This document shows positions 14,414-22,235 of a stretch of 30,268 nt of DNA, piece after piece. The notes below the pieces were generated by a model. It made no database searches. It saw nothing but the letters and a program-made list of their open reading frames with translations, and was not told the origin of the DNA. Source of the stretch: DAOTXN01 sp034435435 (GTDB taxonomy: Bacteria; Chloroflexota; Anaerolineae; S140-20); contig DAOTXN010000086.1 in NCBI GenBank assembly GCA_034435435.1, forward strand, positions 1 through 30,268, read 5' to 3'. Every line of letters starts with the position of its first letter. The stretch's first letter is position 1. The translations under genes and the position numbers were made by a program.

Positions 14414-15691
14414 ATGAATGTCTATCTGACCTATCTCGGCTGTCGTCTGAACGAGAGCGAAATCGAAGAACTGGCCGGGCGCTTTGCCAGCCACGGCCAT
14501 CACGTGGTGTCCGAGCCGGGCCAGGCCGACCTGTGCGTGGTCAACACCTGCACCGTGACGGGCGAGGCCGGGCGCAAGTCACGCCAGTTGGTGCGTCGGC
14601 TGGCCCGGCTCAATTCCGGCGCTCAAATCGCCGTCACGGGTTGCCACGCCACGGTCGCGCCGGACGAAATGGCCCGCCTGCCCAACGTGGCCTGGGTAGT
14701 GGGTAACGCCGACAAAGAGCGTCTGGCCGACATCATCGCGCCGGTCGCCTCCTCTTTTGAGCAGGAGCCAATCGTGCGCCACCTGGGGCCGGGGGCGTTG
14801 GGGCGCACGCGAGCCTTTGTCAAGGTGCAAGATGGCTGTGACAACCACTGTACGTTCTGTATCACCACTGTGGCGCGCGGGCCGGGTCGCAGCCGGTCCG
14901 TGGAGCACATCACAGGCGAGGTGCGGGGGTTGGTGCAGGCCGGTTATAAAGAAGTCGTGCTCACCGGCGTGCACCTCGGCTCCTACGGACACGACCGGGG
15001 CGAGCGTAACGGCTTGCATCAGTTGGTAGCGACGCTGCTGGCCGAGACCGGCGTGCCGCGTCTGCGGCTGTCGTCGCTGGAGCCGTGGGACCTGTCGCCT
15101 GACTTTTTCGACCTGTGGGCCGACCCGCGTCTGTGTCGCCAACTGCACCTGCCCCTGCAAAGCGGCAGCGACGCCATCCTGCGCCGCATGGCCCGCCGCA
15201 CCACGACCGCGGGCTTTGCCGAATTGGTGACTGCCGCTCGCGCCCGCATCCCCGACCTGGCGCTGACCACCGACGTCATCGTGGGCTTTCCCGGCGAAGA
15301 CGAGGCGACTTTTGAAGAGAGCTATCACTTTATCGAGGCGCTGAATTTCGCTCGCCTGCACGTCTTTACCTACTCGCCGCGACCGGGCGCCGCCGCCGCC
15401 CGCATGCCCGGCCAGTTGTCGCCTGAAATCAAGGCCGCCCGCAGCCGGCGCCTGCGGCAGCTCGGCGCACGGCAGGCGCGGGTTTTTCACGACCATTTTG
15501 TTGGGCGCACCCTGCCTGTGCTGTGGGAAATATCGAGCGAGGGCGACTTGTGGCGCGGTCTGACCGACAACTATCTCAGCGTGAGCGCCACATGCGCCGA
15601 CGACCTGTCCAACCGCATCACGCCGACGCGCCTCGTCCACGCGACGGGCCAGGGATTGCGCGGCGAGGTCGTGATGTGCGGATCCATTTGA
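14414..15691 (+). CDS. mtaB: tRNA N6-threonylcarbamoyladenosine(37) methylthiotransferase MtaB
   Basis: A 425-residue radical SAM methylthiotransferase that converts t6A37 to ms2t6A37 in tRNAs reading ANN codons. The N-terminal UPF0004 domain has its three cluster cysteines, C10 (YLGCR), C46 (VNTCTVT) and C77 (VTGCHA). The radical SAM motif is C142-x3-C146-x2-C149 (DGCDNHCTFC), and the family segments TGVHLGSYG and LPLQSGSD follow. The C-terminal TRAM-like part is short. ATG 14414 is preferred on homology; an upstream in-frame GTG at 14354 would add 20 residues encoded by the heptamer array. Neither has a clear ribosome binding site. It precedes rpsU and yqeY as in Bacillus. Its stop overlaps the -35 element of the rpsU promoter. 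Confidence 0.93.
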   Translation: MNVYLTYLGCRLNESEIEELAGRFASHGHHVVSEPGQADLCVVNTCTVTGEAGRKSRQLVRRLARLNSGAQIAVTGCHATVAPDEMARLPNVAWVVGNADKERLADIIAPVASSFEQEPIVRHLGPGALGRTRAFVKVQDGCDNHCTFCITTVARGPGRSRSVEHITGEVRGLVQAGYKEVVLTGVHLGSYGHDRGERNGLHQLVATLLAETGVPRLRLSSLEPWDLSPDFFDLWADPRLCRQLHLPLQSGSDAILRRMARRTTTAGFAELVTAARARIPDLALTTDVIVGFPGEDEATFEESYHFIEALNFARLHVFTYSPRPGAAAARMPGQLSPEIKAARSRRLRQLGARQARVFHDHFVGRTLPVLWEISSEGDLWRGLTDNYLSVSATCADDLSNRITPTRLVHATGQGLRGEVVMCGSI

Positions 15692-15716
15692 CAACAGTTT
15701 TAGAGGCGATTATAAT
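15688..15716 (+). promoter_or_regulatory. full-consensus sigma70 promoter of rpsU
   Basis: TTGACA (15688-15693), a 17-base spacer, and TATAAT (15711-15716): an exact match to the consensus at ideal spacing. It overlaps the mtaB stop codon. The expected start point is about 15722-15724, at the beginning of a perfect palindrome. Confidence 0.9.
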
Positions 15717-15721
15717 AGCGC

Positions 15722-15741
15722 CTTGACCCACGTGGGTCAAG
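15722..15741. promoter_or_regulatory. perfect 20-bp palindrome at the rpsU transcription start
   Basis: CTTGACCCACGTGGGTCAAG is a perfect inverted repeat beginning 6 bases after the -10 hexamer. As DNA it could be an operator blocking the promoter. As RNA it would be a stable hairpin at the very 5' end of the rpsU message. There is no T-tract after it, so it is not a terminator of mtaB. Confidence 0.8.
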
Positions 15742-15789
15742 ACCTTATTCTGCGGGCAATTGGTCCGTATGCGAGAGGGGGTAGAGAGC

Positions 15790-15996
15790 GTGACACGGGT
15801 CGTCGTCCATGACAACCAATCCTTCGAGGAGGCCTTTCGGGATTTCAAAAAGAAGGTGCAGCGCGACCGTATTTTGTCCGAAGTGCGCCGACGGCGCTTT
15901 TTTGAAAAACCCAGCGTGATCCGCAAGCGCAAAAAGGCGGCCAAGCTACGCAAGAGTCGTCGGCAGACGCTCAAGAACCAACGTCAAGATCGCTAA
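15790..15996 (+). CDS. rpsU: 30S ribosomal protein bS21
   Basis: A 68-residue basic protein beginning VTRVVVHDNQSFEEAFRDFKKKVQRD, the typical bS21 start, then RRRRFFEKPSVIRKRKKAAKLRKSRRQ. bS21 sits near the anti-Shine-Dalgarno region of 16S rRNA and helps initiation. GTG 15790 is chosen because it gives the normal N-terminus and has AGGGGG about 9 bases upstream. The gene is set between its own strong promoter and a terminator-like hairpin, so its expression can be uncoupled from mtaB and partly from yqeY. That makes sense for a ribosomal protein. Confidence 0.95.
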   Translation: MTRVVVHDNQSFEEAFRDFKKKVQRDRILSEVRRRRFFEKPSVIRKRKKAAKLRKSRRQTLKNQRQDR

Positions 15997-16029
15997 AACA
16001 AAGGCCCGCCGAGCGCGGGCTTTTGTTTA
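15995..16029 (+). terminator. terminator-like hairpin after rpsU
   Basis: GCCCGC (16004-16009) pairs with GCGGGC (16015-16020), extended by an A-rich arm before and TTTTGTTT after. It begins at the rpsU stop and ends about 20 bases before yqeY. It may give partial read-through. Confidence 0.8.
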
Positions 16030-16047
16030 TTAGGCAGGGTGAAGAAA

Positions 16048-16494
16048 ATGTCCCTTGAAAAGAAGCTGCGAACTGACCTGCAGACCGCCATGCGCGATAA
16101 GGACGAAACGCGCAAGCGCACACTGCGTCTGGCCCTGGCGGCCATCAAAAACCGCCAGGTCGAGGTAGGAGGCGAGTTGACTGACGCCGACGTGGCGGCC
16201 ATCCTGCAAAAAGAAGCCAAGCAACGCCGTGAGACGCTGCAAGACCTGACCCGCGCCGAGCGTCCGGCGATGGCGGTCGAGGAACAAGCCGAGCTGGAGA
16301 TCTTGCAAGAGTATCTTCCCAAGCAGTTCGGTCAAGCAGAGATTGCCGAGCATGCGCGCCAGATCATTGCCGAGGTGGGTGCACAAGGCCCCCAGCAAAC
16401 GGGCGAGGTGATGCGCCTTTTGATGGCGCGATTGAAAGGACAGGCGGACGGCAAGCTGGTCAATCAAGTCGTGCGCGAGCTACTAAGCCACTAG
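16048..16494 (+). CDS. yqeY: YqeY/GatB-tail family protein
   Basis: A 148-residue helical protein of the YqeY family, homologous to the C-terminal tail of GatB of the tRNA amidotransferase. It begins MSLEKKLRTDLQTAMRDKDETRKRTLRLALAAIKN and continues with LTDADVAAILQKEAKQRRET and LEILQEYLPKQ, all family hallmarks. Its role is not settled; tRNA binding is likely from the relation to GatB. ATG 16048 has AGGGTG 6 bases before it; an in-frame GTG at 16039 would add only three residues. It follows rpsU as in many bacteria. Confidence 0.92.
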   Translation: MSLEKKLRTDLQTAMRDKDETRKRTLRLALAAIKNRQVEVGGELTDADVAAILQKEAKQRRETLQDLTRAERPAMAVEEQAELEILQEYLPKQFGQAEIAEHARQIIAEVGAQGPQQTGEVMRLLMARLKGQADGKLVNQVVRELLSH

Positions 16495-16638
16495 ATTTCA
16501 CAGAGCTAGCAGCTTGTCGGAGAACCCTGTAATATGGGGCCTTGCGCCCGTTTTGGACGCCCACAAGACGCCCACGTCTCTACGTCTCTCCAACGGCCAG
16601 CTCTCTCGAAACGTATTCTCTTGCGAGGAAAATCGGCG

Positions 16639-18813
16639 GTGACTGACCCAAATCAAAATGGCGTTAACCCATGGTCCAGAGCGCGTATCGTTCTGGTCGG
16701 TGTGGCGTTTGTCGCCGCTTTAACCGGCTTGCTTTTGGTTCCACTTTTGCCCACGGGACAGGTCACGTACAAAGTCGGCGACGTCGCCCAGGCGGACATT
16801 CGCGCGCCGCATCGTTTGGAGTACGAAAGTCAGATCGAGACGCAACGCGAGCGCGAGCGGGCGGCTGCGGCGGTTAAAGAGATTTTCAACCCACCCGAGA
16901 CCCGAGTGGCCCGTCAACAAATCGCCCGCGCTCAAGAGGTCCTGGCTTATCTCAACTCGGTGCGCCAAGATACATACGCTTCCTCCGACCAGCAAATCGT
17001 CTGGATTCAGGCCATCCCCGACTCAGAGCTGCACCTGGCGCTCAGCCCAGAGCGCATTCAACAATTGCTAAATTTACGAGAAACCGCGTGGGTGCGGGTG
17101 CGCGACGAGGTAGAGCGCGTACTTACTCAAGCCATGCGGGCCAGCATTCGCCAGGGTGAGTTGACCCAGGCGCGCGCCGATGTGCAGGCGCTGGTGGATG
17201 CACGCCTGACCGATGACGAAGTGACCATCGTCAGCGCCATCGTGCAGGGTTTGCTGGTCCCCAATACGTTCGTCAACACCGGGGCGACCGACGCCGCGCG
17301 CCAAAAAGCCCGCGACGACGTCAAGCCGGTGGTGCGCGTCTTTGAGGCCGGCGAGATTGTGCTGCGCGAAGGCGACATCCTGGGCCAGTTGGACCTGGAA
17401 GCGTTGCAAGAGTTGGGATTGTTGCAGACTGCCACCAACTGGCGCGAAATTGGGGGCGCGCTGGCGCTGGTCCTCTTGAACGTCGCTGGGCTGGGACTGG
17501 CTCTGGTACGCTACCAACCCGATCTATTGACCGGACGCAGCCGCAACGTGGCTCTGGTGGCGCTGTTGTTTATCTTGTTTGTCGTGATGGCCAAATTTAT
17601 GGTGCCAGGGCGCGCCGTTTTGCCGTACCTCTTTCCGGCCGCCGGACTTTCTATGCTGGTGACTGTGCTGCTCAACCCCGAACTGGCCGTCATTGCCAGC
17701 CTGGCGTTGGCCAGCCTAGTGGGCCACATCACCGCCGACTCGCTAGAGTTGACGGTCTATGTGGCCGGCGGGGGAATCATGGCCGCTCTGGTGCTGCAGC
17801 GCGTGGAACGGGTCAACGCCTTTTTCCGGGCCGGCATCTACGTTGGATTGACCAACGTTGTCACCGTGCTGGTCTTTCGACTGCCCGACAACGTGACCGA
17901 CGCTCTGGGGCTGTTCACGTTACTGGTCATGGCGCTGGTCAACGGCGCACTGGCCGCCAGCCTGACGCTGGCCGTCTTTTTCATCGTGGGCAATCTTTTC
18001 GACGTGACCACTTCGCTCAAGCTGCTCGAGTTGTCTCAGCCCTCACACCCGCTGCTGCGCCAGCTCTTGCTCAATGCGCCGGGGACCTATCATCATACAC
18101 TGATGATCGCCAATCTGGCCGAACAGGCCGCCGAGCGCATCGGGGCCAACGCGCTGTTGACGCGCGTCGGCGCGTATTACCACGACATTGGCAAAACGTT
18201 GCGCCCGCACTTTTTCACCGAAAATCAGATGGACGGCGTCAACCCACACGACCGGATGGATCCGTACACCAGCGCCGAGATCCTGCGCAGCCACGTGACC
18301 GACGGGGTAGAACTGGCCAAAAAGTATCGTCTGCCCAGCCGCGTGCGCGCGTTTATCAGCGAACACCACGGCGATGGTTTTATCAGCTTTATGTATCAAC
18401 GGGCAGTAGATGCGGCAGAGGGCGACGCCAGTCAGGTGGATCAAAACCGTTTCCGTTACATCGGTCCCAAGCCCCAGTCCCGCGAGACGGCGCTGCTGAT
18501 GCTGGCCGATACCGCCGAGGCCATGACCAAATCCAAGCGCCCCGCTTCGGTCGAGGAATTGGAAACGCTAATGAATCGCGTCGTTCAGATGCGTATGGAA
18601 CAGGGCCAACTGGACGACTGCGGCCTGTCACTCCAGGACCTCAAAATTATCCGTCAGTCCTTCGTGGACACCTTACGCGGGCTGTATCACACCCGCGTCG
18701 AATACCCGGAGCCGAAACCGGTCGAAGCGACTGGCGAAGGTTCGGTGAAATCGTTTGCTCAGGCTTTCGTAGCCTCCCCGCACTCTCAAAAGGACAAGCA
18801 TGACGCTGCCTGA
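16639..18813 (+). CDS. pgpH: membrane HD-domain phosphohydrolase, 7TMR-HDED/PgpH family
   Basis: About 724 residues. A membrane anchor near the N-terminus (RIVLVGVAFVAALTGLLLVPL) is followed by an extracytoplasmic helical domain of about 250 residues. A bundle of membrane segments comes next (LALVLLNVAGLGLALV to FFIVGNLFDV), then a cytoplasmic HD domain: H485/H486 (TYHHTL), H515-D516 (YYHDIGK) and H576/H577 (SEHHGDG). In Listeria and others this family hydrolyses the second messenger cyclic di-AMP. GTG 16639 is chosen for the GAGGA 9 bases upstream; the frame is open to 16534 and the extra 35 residues look unlike the family. It is the counterpart of yqfF between yqeY and ybeY in Bacillus. It overlaps ybeY by 14 bases. 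Confidence 0.92.
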   Translation: MTDPNQNGVNPWSRARIVLVGVAFVAALTGLLLVPLLPTGQVTYKVGDVAQADIRAPHRLEYESQIETQRERERAAAAVKEIFNPPETRVARQQIARAQEVLAYLNSVRQDTYASSDQQIVWIQAIPDSELHLALSPERIQQLLNLRETAWVRVRDEVERVLTQAMRASIRQGELTQARADVQALVDARLTDDEVTIVSAIVQGLLVPNTFVNTGATDAARQKARDDVKPVVRVFEAGEIVLREGDILGQLDLEALQELGLLQTATNWREIGGALALVLLNVAGLGLALVRYQPDLLTGRSRNVALVALLFILFVVMAKFMVPGRAVLPYLFPAAGLSMLVTVLLNPELAVIASLALASLVGHITADSLELTVYVAGGGIMAALVLQRVERVNAFFRAGIYVGLTNVVTVLVFRLPDNVTDALGLFTLLVMALVNGALAASLTLAVFFIVGNLFDVTTSLKLLELSQPSHPLLRQLLLNAPGTYHHTLMIANLAEQAAERIGANALLTRVGAYYHDIGKTLRPHFFTENQMDGVNPHDRMDPYTSAEILRSHVTDGVELAKKYRLPSRVRAFISEHHGDGFISFMYQRAVDAAEGDASQVDQNRFRYIGPKPQSRETALLMLADTAEAMTKSKRPASVEELETLMNRVVQMRMEQGQLDDCGLSLQDLKIIRQSFVDTLRGLYHTRVEYPEPKPVEATGEGSVKSFAQAFVASPHSQKDKHDAA

Positions 18814-19288
18814 ATTTGAAATTGACGTTCAGATTGATAGCGCCTACACCGGGCAAGTGAGCGAAGAAGGGCTGACCCGCGCGGCCACAGTCGCACTTGA
18901 CTATCAGAGTGTGCGGGAGCCGACAGGGCTGTCCATCGTCGTCACTGGCGATGGGATGCTGCGTCGCCTCAACCGCACCTATCGGGGCGTTGACGCTCCC
19001 ACCGACGTGCTGGCCTTTGGTAGCGCGGATGACCCCTTTGCGTCCGGCTATTTGGGCGACGTGGTCATCTCTTTTCCCCAGGCCGAGGCCCAAGCCCGGC
19101 GGGCCGGCCATCCGCTGGAAGCCGAATTTCAGTTGCTCGTCGTCCACGGCGTGCTGCATCTGCTGGGTCACGACCACGCCGAGCCGGACCCCTCCGGGAA
19201 AGCCGAAATGTGGTCGGCCCAGGCCGCGATCCTGCGTGAGCTGGGCCTGTCAACCACGGATTCCACAGATTTCACGGACGGGGCATAG
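18800..19288 (+). CDS. ybeY: endoribonuclease YbeY
   Basis: A 162-residue protein of the UPF0054 family, a zinc endoribonuclease needed for 16S rRNA 3'-end maturation and ribosome quality control. The conserved substrate cleft is present (RRLNRTYRGVDAPTDVLAFG) and the metal motif is H116-x3-H120-x5-H126 (HGVLHLLGHDH). The start lies inside the end of pgpH, so the two are coupled. The last ten or so residues (TTDSTDFTDGA) are encoded by the left arm of a 9-nt inverted repeat; family members normally end near RELGL, so the tail is a repeat-made extension. Confidence 0.95.
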   Translation: MTLPEFEIDVQIDSAYTGQVSEEGLTRAATVALDYQSVREPTGLSIVVTGDGMLRRLNRTYRGVDAPTDVLAFGSADDPFASGYLGDVVISFPQAEAQARRAGHPLEAEFQLLVVHGVLHLLGHDHAEPDPSGKAEMWSAQAAILRELGLSTTDSTDFTDGA

Positions 19289-19318
19289 ATGATCGGTGCA
19301 AGCCGTGAAATCCGTGGT
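19253..19318. repeat. inverted 9-nt-period repeat over the ybeY stop
   Basis: Left arm ACCACGGAT, TCCACAGAT, TTCACGGAC (19253-19279). Right arm CCGTGAAAT, CCGTGGT (19303-19318). The arms are complementary around a loop containing the ybeY stop codon at 19286-19288. The right arm ends 8 bases before the dgkA start. Confidence 0.8.
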
Positions 19319-19326
19319 CAAACTCC

Positions 19327-19689
19327 ATGCGCAGGTTGATCGCCAGTTTTCGCTACGCTTTTGCCGGATTGGGCCACTTGTTCCGCACCCAGCCCAACGC
19401 GCGCATTCACTTGTCTGTTGCCGGAGCGGTCGTCGTGGTCGGGATGTGGGTGGGGCTGCCCGCCCGCGATTGGGCGGTCATCGCCGTGACCGTCGGGTTG
19501 GTGCTGGCGGCCGAGGCTTTCAACACGGCGTTAGAGGCGCTGGTGGACTTGATCAGCCCGGAGCAACATCCGCTGGCCCGGACGGCCAAAGACGTTAGCG
19601 CGGCGGCGGTGACGCTGGCGGCGGCGGCGGCGGTGGTGGTGGGATTGTTGCTGCTGGGGCCGCCGTTGTGGGAGCGGGTGTTGAAGTAA
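19327..19689 (+). CDS. dgkA: diacylglycerol/undecaprenol kinase, DgkA family
   Basis: A 120-residue membrane protein with three hydrophobic segments (HLSVAGAVVVVGMWVGL; WAVIAVTVGLVLAAEAF; AVTLAAAAAVVVGLLLLG). The family active-site pattern is present: E63-A-F-N66-T-A-L-E70, then HPLARTAKDVSAAAV. In Gram-positive-like bacteria the enzyme (UndK) phosphorylates undecaprenol for recycling of the cell-wall lipid carrier. It follows ybeY as in Bacillus. No ribosome binding site is visible because the 9-nt repeat fills the leader. Confidence 0.93.
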   Translation: MRRLIASFRYAFAGLGHLFRTQPNARIHLSVAGAVVVVGMWVGLPARDWAVIAVTVGLVLAAEAFNTALEALVDLISPEQHPLARTAKDVSAAAVTLAAAAAVVVGLLLLGPPLWERVLK

Positions 19690-19690
19690 C

Positions 19691-19719
19691 TGGACACTCT
19701 TGCCAAGCTGATGTACAAT
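19691..19719 (+). promoter_or_regulatory. promoter of the SpoIIE-type phosphatase gene
   Basis: TGGACA (19691-19696), 17 bases, TACAAT (19714-19719). Each hexamer differs from consensus by one base. It starts two bases after the dgkA stop, so the phosphatase has its own transcription unit. Confidence 0.65.
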
Positions 19720-19754
19720 GCGGGCCAACGTCGAAACCTCATTCGAGAGGCTCA

Positions 19755-20483
19755 ATGCAAGTCCAGGTCGCCGTCGCCAAAGTGAGAAAATACGCCGCCA
19801 GCGAGAGCGGCGACACCGTCGAGATGATCGAGCGGCCGCACGGCGGCTTTAGCTTTGTGCTGGTAGACGGACAACGTTCGGGGCGCTCGGCCAAGGCCAT
19901 CTCGAACCTGGTGGCCCGCAAAGCCATTTCGCTGCTCGGCGAGGGGGTGCGTGATGGGGCCGCCGCTCGCGCCGCCCACGATTACCTGTTCGCCCAGCGC
20001 GGCGGCAAGGTGTCGGCTACGCTCAACATCCTGTCGGTGGATATGCTCAGCCGCACCATCGTGCTCTCACGCAACAGCCACTGCCCGATTTTTGTGATCA
20101 CTGCCGAGGGGTTGCGCGTGCTGGACGAAACAGCGCGGCCCGTCGGGGTGCATCGCGGCACCAAGCCGGTGGTCGCCGAACTGCCCCTGCTAGCGCCTAT
20201 GACCGTGGTCCTCTTTACCGACGGTCTACTGGCGGCAGGCCAACGCTATGATCGGTCTTTGGATCTGCCGGTCCTGGTGATGGATTTGTGCGACGCCCGG
20301 GTGTGTGACGCACAGGTCGTCGCTGACCGTTTGCTTGACGAGGCATTGCAATTGGATGAAGGGCGGGCCAGCGACGACATTAGCATTCTCGTACTGGCGG
20401 TGCAAGAACGCCGGGCAGACGAAACGGCGTCGCTGTCGGGAGCAGACGTGCGACGATTATCGTTGACGGCTCCGCTGCGGTAG
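19755..20483 (+). CDS. SpoIIE-type PP2C serine phosphatase
   Basis: A 242-residue protein consisting of one PP2C-like SpoIIE domain. Metal-binding motifs are seen as VDGQRSGRSAK near the N-terminus, FTDGLL in the middle and RASDDISILVLAVQE near the end. Such enzymes dephosphorylate anti-anti-sigma (STAS) proteins or related partners in stress switches. No sensor domain, kinase or STAS gene is attached or adjacent. ATG 19755 has GAGAGG 4 bases upstream; the longer frame reaches into dgkA and is not credible. It ends at a strong terminator. Confidence 0.85.
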   Translation: MQVQVAVAKVRKYAASESGDTVEMIERPHGGFSFVLVDGQRSGRSAKAISNLVARKAISLLGEGVRDGAAARAAHDYLFAQRGGKVSATLNILSVDMLSRTIVLSRNSHCPIFVITAEGLRVLDETARPVGVHRGTKPVVAELPLLAPMTVVLFTDGLLAAGQRYDRSLDLPVLVMDLCDARVCDAQVVADRLLDEALQLDEGRASDDISILVLAVQERRADETASLSGADVRRLSLTAPLR

Positions 20484-20488
20484 TTCAG

Positions 20489-20519
20489 AACCCCGGTTTT
20501 TTCAAAAACCGGGGTTTTT
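20489..20519 (+). terminator. strong intrinsic terminator
   Basis: CCCCGGTTTTT pairs with AAAAACCGGGG across a 2-base loop, followed by TTTTT. It is symmetrical and also has A residues before it, so it ends transcription of the phosphatase gene. Confidence 0.93.
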
Positions 20520-20537
20520 CTTCGGGGAGCCAGGCAA

Positions 20538-20939
20538 GTGCAGAGACGGACAGAAAAAAGCGGGCCACGCATTGTCGTGGTCGGGCCGGACGCCGCCGGC
20601 AAGTCTACGTTGGTGGCGCGACTGACGGCGCTGGGTTACAACGCCCGTTCGTGCGCACAAGATCATTCTTACGTGCCCGATATGTGGCGGCGGCTTTCCC
20701 AGCCTGCCTTTTTGGTCTTTCTGGATGCCACGCTGGAAACTATTGCCCGCAGGCGGGTCATTCATTGGGGGCAAGAGCGACTGGACGCGCTACAGGTCCG
20801 GCTGGCCCACGCCCGCGCCCATTGCGACCTGTATCTGCCCACTGACGATCTGACTCCAGGACAAGTAGCCGAGCACGTATGCGCCGCGTTGTCGGCGGTG
20901 GGCATCGAACCTGAAGAGGGAAAAGATGAACTAGGATGA
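20538..20939 (+). CDS. small P-loop NTPase/nucleoside-kinase-like protein
   Basis: A 133-residue protein with Walker A GPDAAGKSTL at about residues 16-25. A later strand LVFLDATLETIARRRVIHWGQERL resembles the ADP/LID part of thymidylate- or adenylate-kinase-like folds. At 133 residues it is shorter than true thymidylate kinases (about 200). It begins with GTG 20538 just after the terminator, with GGGGAG upstream. It could be a minimal kinase or a nucleotide-binding accessory protein; the substrate is unknown. Confidence 0.7.
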   Translation: MQRRTEKSGPRIVVVGPDAAGKSTLVARLTALGYNARSCAQDHSYVPDMWRRLSQPAFLVFLDATLETIARRRVIHWGQERLDALQVRLAHARAHCDLYLPTDDLTPGQVAEHVCAALSAVGIEPEEGKDELG

Positions 20940-20994
20940 ACGCCAATTCTTCAATACCATCCATACCTAGCGGCGTCCATCCGCGTCCTGTCTC

Positions 20995-21960
20995 CTATCC
21001 ATGCTCATCCAGCCAGCGCTGGGCCTGGATGGCCGCGGCGGCCCCCATCCCGGCGCTGGTGATGACCTGCCGGAAGACCGAGTCGGCCACTTCACCCGCA
21101 GCCCATACGCCCTCTACCCCGGTAAACATGCGCTTGTCTGTTATCAGATAACCGTTTTCGTCGATTTCCAACTGACCCTTGAACAGGTCGGTGTTGGGGA
21201 TGTGGCCGATAAAAATGAACACACCGTCGGCGGCTTGTTCCCACTCTGCGCCGGTCTGCGTATTTACGAGCCGCACCCCCTTCACAGCATTTTCACCTAC
21301 GATCTCTTTGACGGCGGCGTTCCAGATAAAACCGATCTTTTCATTGGCAAAAGCCCGTTTTTGCAACGCCGGCCCGGCCCGCAACTCGTCGCGGCGGTGC
21401 ACAAGGGTTACTTTTTTGGCATAGCGCGTGAGAAACAGCGCCTCCTCCAGTGCGCTGTCGCCGCCGCCCACGACGATGACCTCTTTGTCGCGGAAGAACC
21501 ACCCGTCACACGTGGCGCAGTAACTTACACCCCGTCCAGTAAACTCGGCCTCTCCGGGCACGTTCAGCTTGCGCGGCGAAGCGCCTGTAGACAAAACGAG
21601 CGCGCGAGCGCGGTATTCGCCGTTATATCCGCTCAGACGGAAGGGGCGCTGTTTCAGGTCCACGGCGGTGATGGTGTCGATTTGCACCTGTGCGCCGAAG
21701 CGCTCGGCGTGGGCTTGTAGCTTTTGCACCAACTCGGGGCCGGTCAGCCCCTCGGCAAGGCCCGGATAGTTATCTACTTCGCTGGTCAGCGACACCTGCC
21801 CGCCGATCTCGCTGCCGGTGAGCACCAGCGTATCCAGGTGAGCGCGGCCGGCATATAACGCCGCGCTCAATCCCGCCGGACCGGACCCAATGACGATGAC
21901 ATCGTAGATTTTTTCCTGGTCAATGCCTTTTCCCAGGCCCAGATCAAAACTCAAACTCAT
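20995..21960 (-). CDS. trxB: thioredoxin reductase
   Basis: A 321-residue NADPH-dependent flavoprotein that reduces thioredoxin. The FAD-binding motif is GSGPAG (25-30), the redox pair is C148-A-T-C151 (SYCATCDG), the NADPH motif is GGGDSA (165-170) and the second FAD region is GVWAAGEVADSVFRQ. That last motif is usually AGD; here Glu replaces Asp. ATG 21960 is preceded by AGGAGG; the longer frame is rejected. It lies 38 bases after the zinc anti-sigma gene and is the third gene of the sigma/anti-sigma operon, so it is probably under redox control by that pair. Confidence 0.95.
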   Translation of the reverse strand: MSLSFDLGLGKGIDQEKIYDVIVIGSGPAGLSAALYAGRAHLDTLVLTGSEIGGQVSLTSEVDNYPGLAEGLTGPELVQKLQAHAERFGAQVQIDTITAVDLKQRPFRLSGYNGEYRARALVLSTGASPRKLNVPGEAEFTGRGVSYCATCDGWFFRDKEVIVVGGGDSALEEALFLTRYAKKVTLVHRRDELRAGPALQKRAFANEKIGFIWNAAVKEIVGENAVKGVRLVNTQTGAEWEQAADGVFIFIGHIPNTDLFKGQLEIDENGYLITDKRMFTGVEGVWAAGEVADSVFRQVITSAGMGAAAAIQAQRWLDEHG

Positions 21961-21998
21961 GTTGCCTCCTGCTTTGAATATGCGATCCAGACATCCCA

Positions 21999-22235
21999 CT
22001 AGCCGGCTCGCAACTCGTCCAGTTTGAGCACGGCATACAGGCGCAGTTTGACATCCTGTGGCATTTCCGCCGACCCATGGGTGCGATAGAGCACGACGGT
22101 CTTGCGCAGCGTATCTATCATCACCTGGCAGTCTTGGCATTCGCGCATGTGCGCTTCGATTTCGGCGCACAGGCGCGCCTCCAGCTCGCCGTCAATATAC
22201 TCCGATAACGCGCCCAACATCTCACCGCATTTCAT
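21999..22235 (-). CDS. zinc-binding anti-sigma factor (ZAS family)
   Basis: A 78-residue protein with the ZAS motif H29-x3-C33-x2-C36 (HMRECQDC) and an additional Cys3 near the N-terminus, the arrangement of redox-sensitive anti-sigma factors such as RsrA. In these, oxidation of the cysteines releases zinc and frees the sigma factor. ATG 22235 is chosen because GGAGAG lies 9 bases upstream; it overlaps the end of the sigma gene by 14 bases. There is no membrane segment, so it should be cytoplasmic. The redox role is inferred from the motif and from trxB downstream. Confidence 0.88.
   Translation of the reverse strand: MKCGEMLGALSEYIDGELEARLCAEIEAHMRECQDCQVMIDTLRKTVVLYRTHGSAEMPQDVKLRLYAVLKLDELRAG

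Noticed and set aside
14579..15694. A long open frame (about 371 codons) on the minus strand opposite mtaB
   Set aside because: It is antisense to a clearly coding, motif-rich gene, and its translation is rich in Arg, Gly and Ala without any family pattern; such frames are common opposite high-GC genes.
20940..20994. Short ATCC/GTCC-rich stretch between the P-loop gene and trxB as another periodic repeat
   Set aside because: Words such as GCGTCC recur, but I could not place them in a steady 7- or 9-base register, so it is left out of the repeat family.
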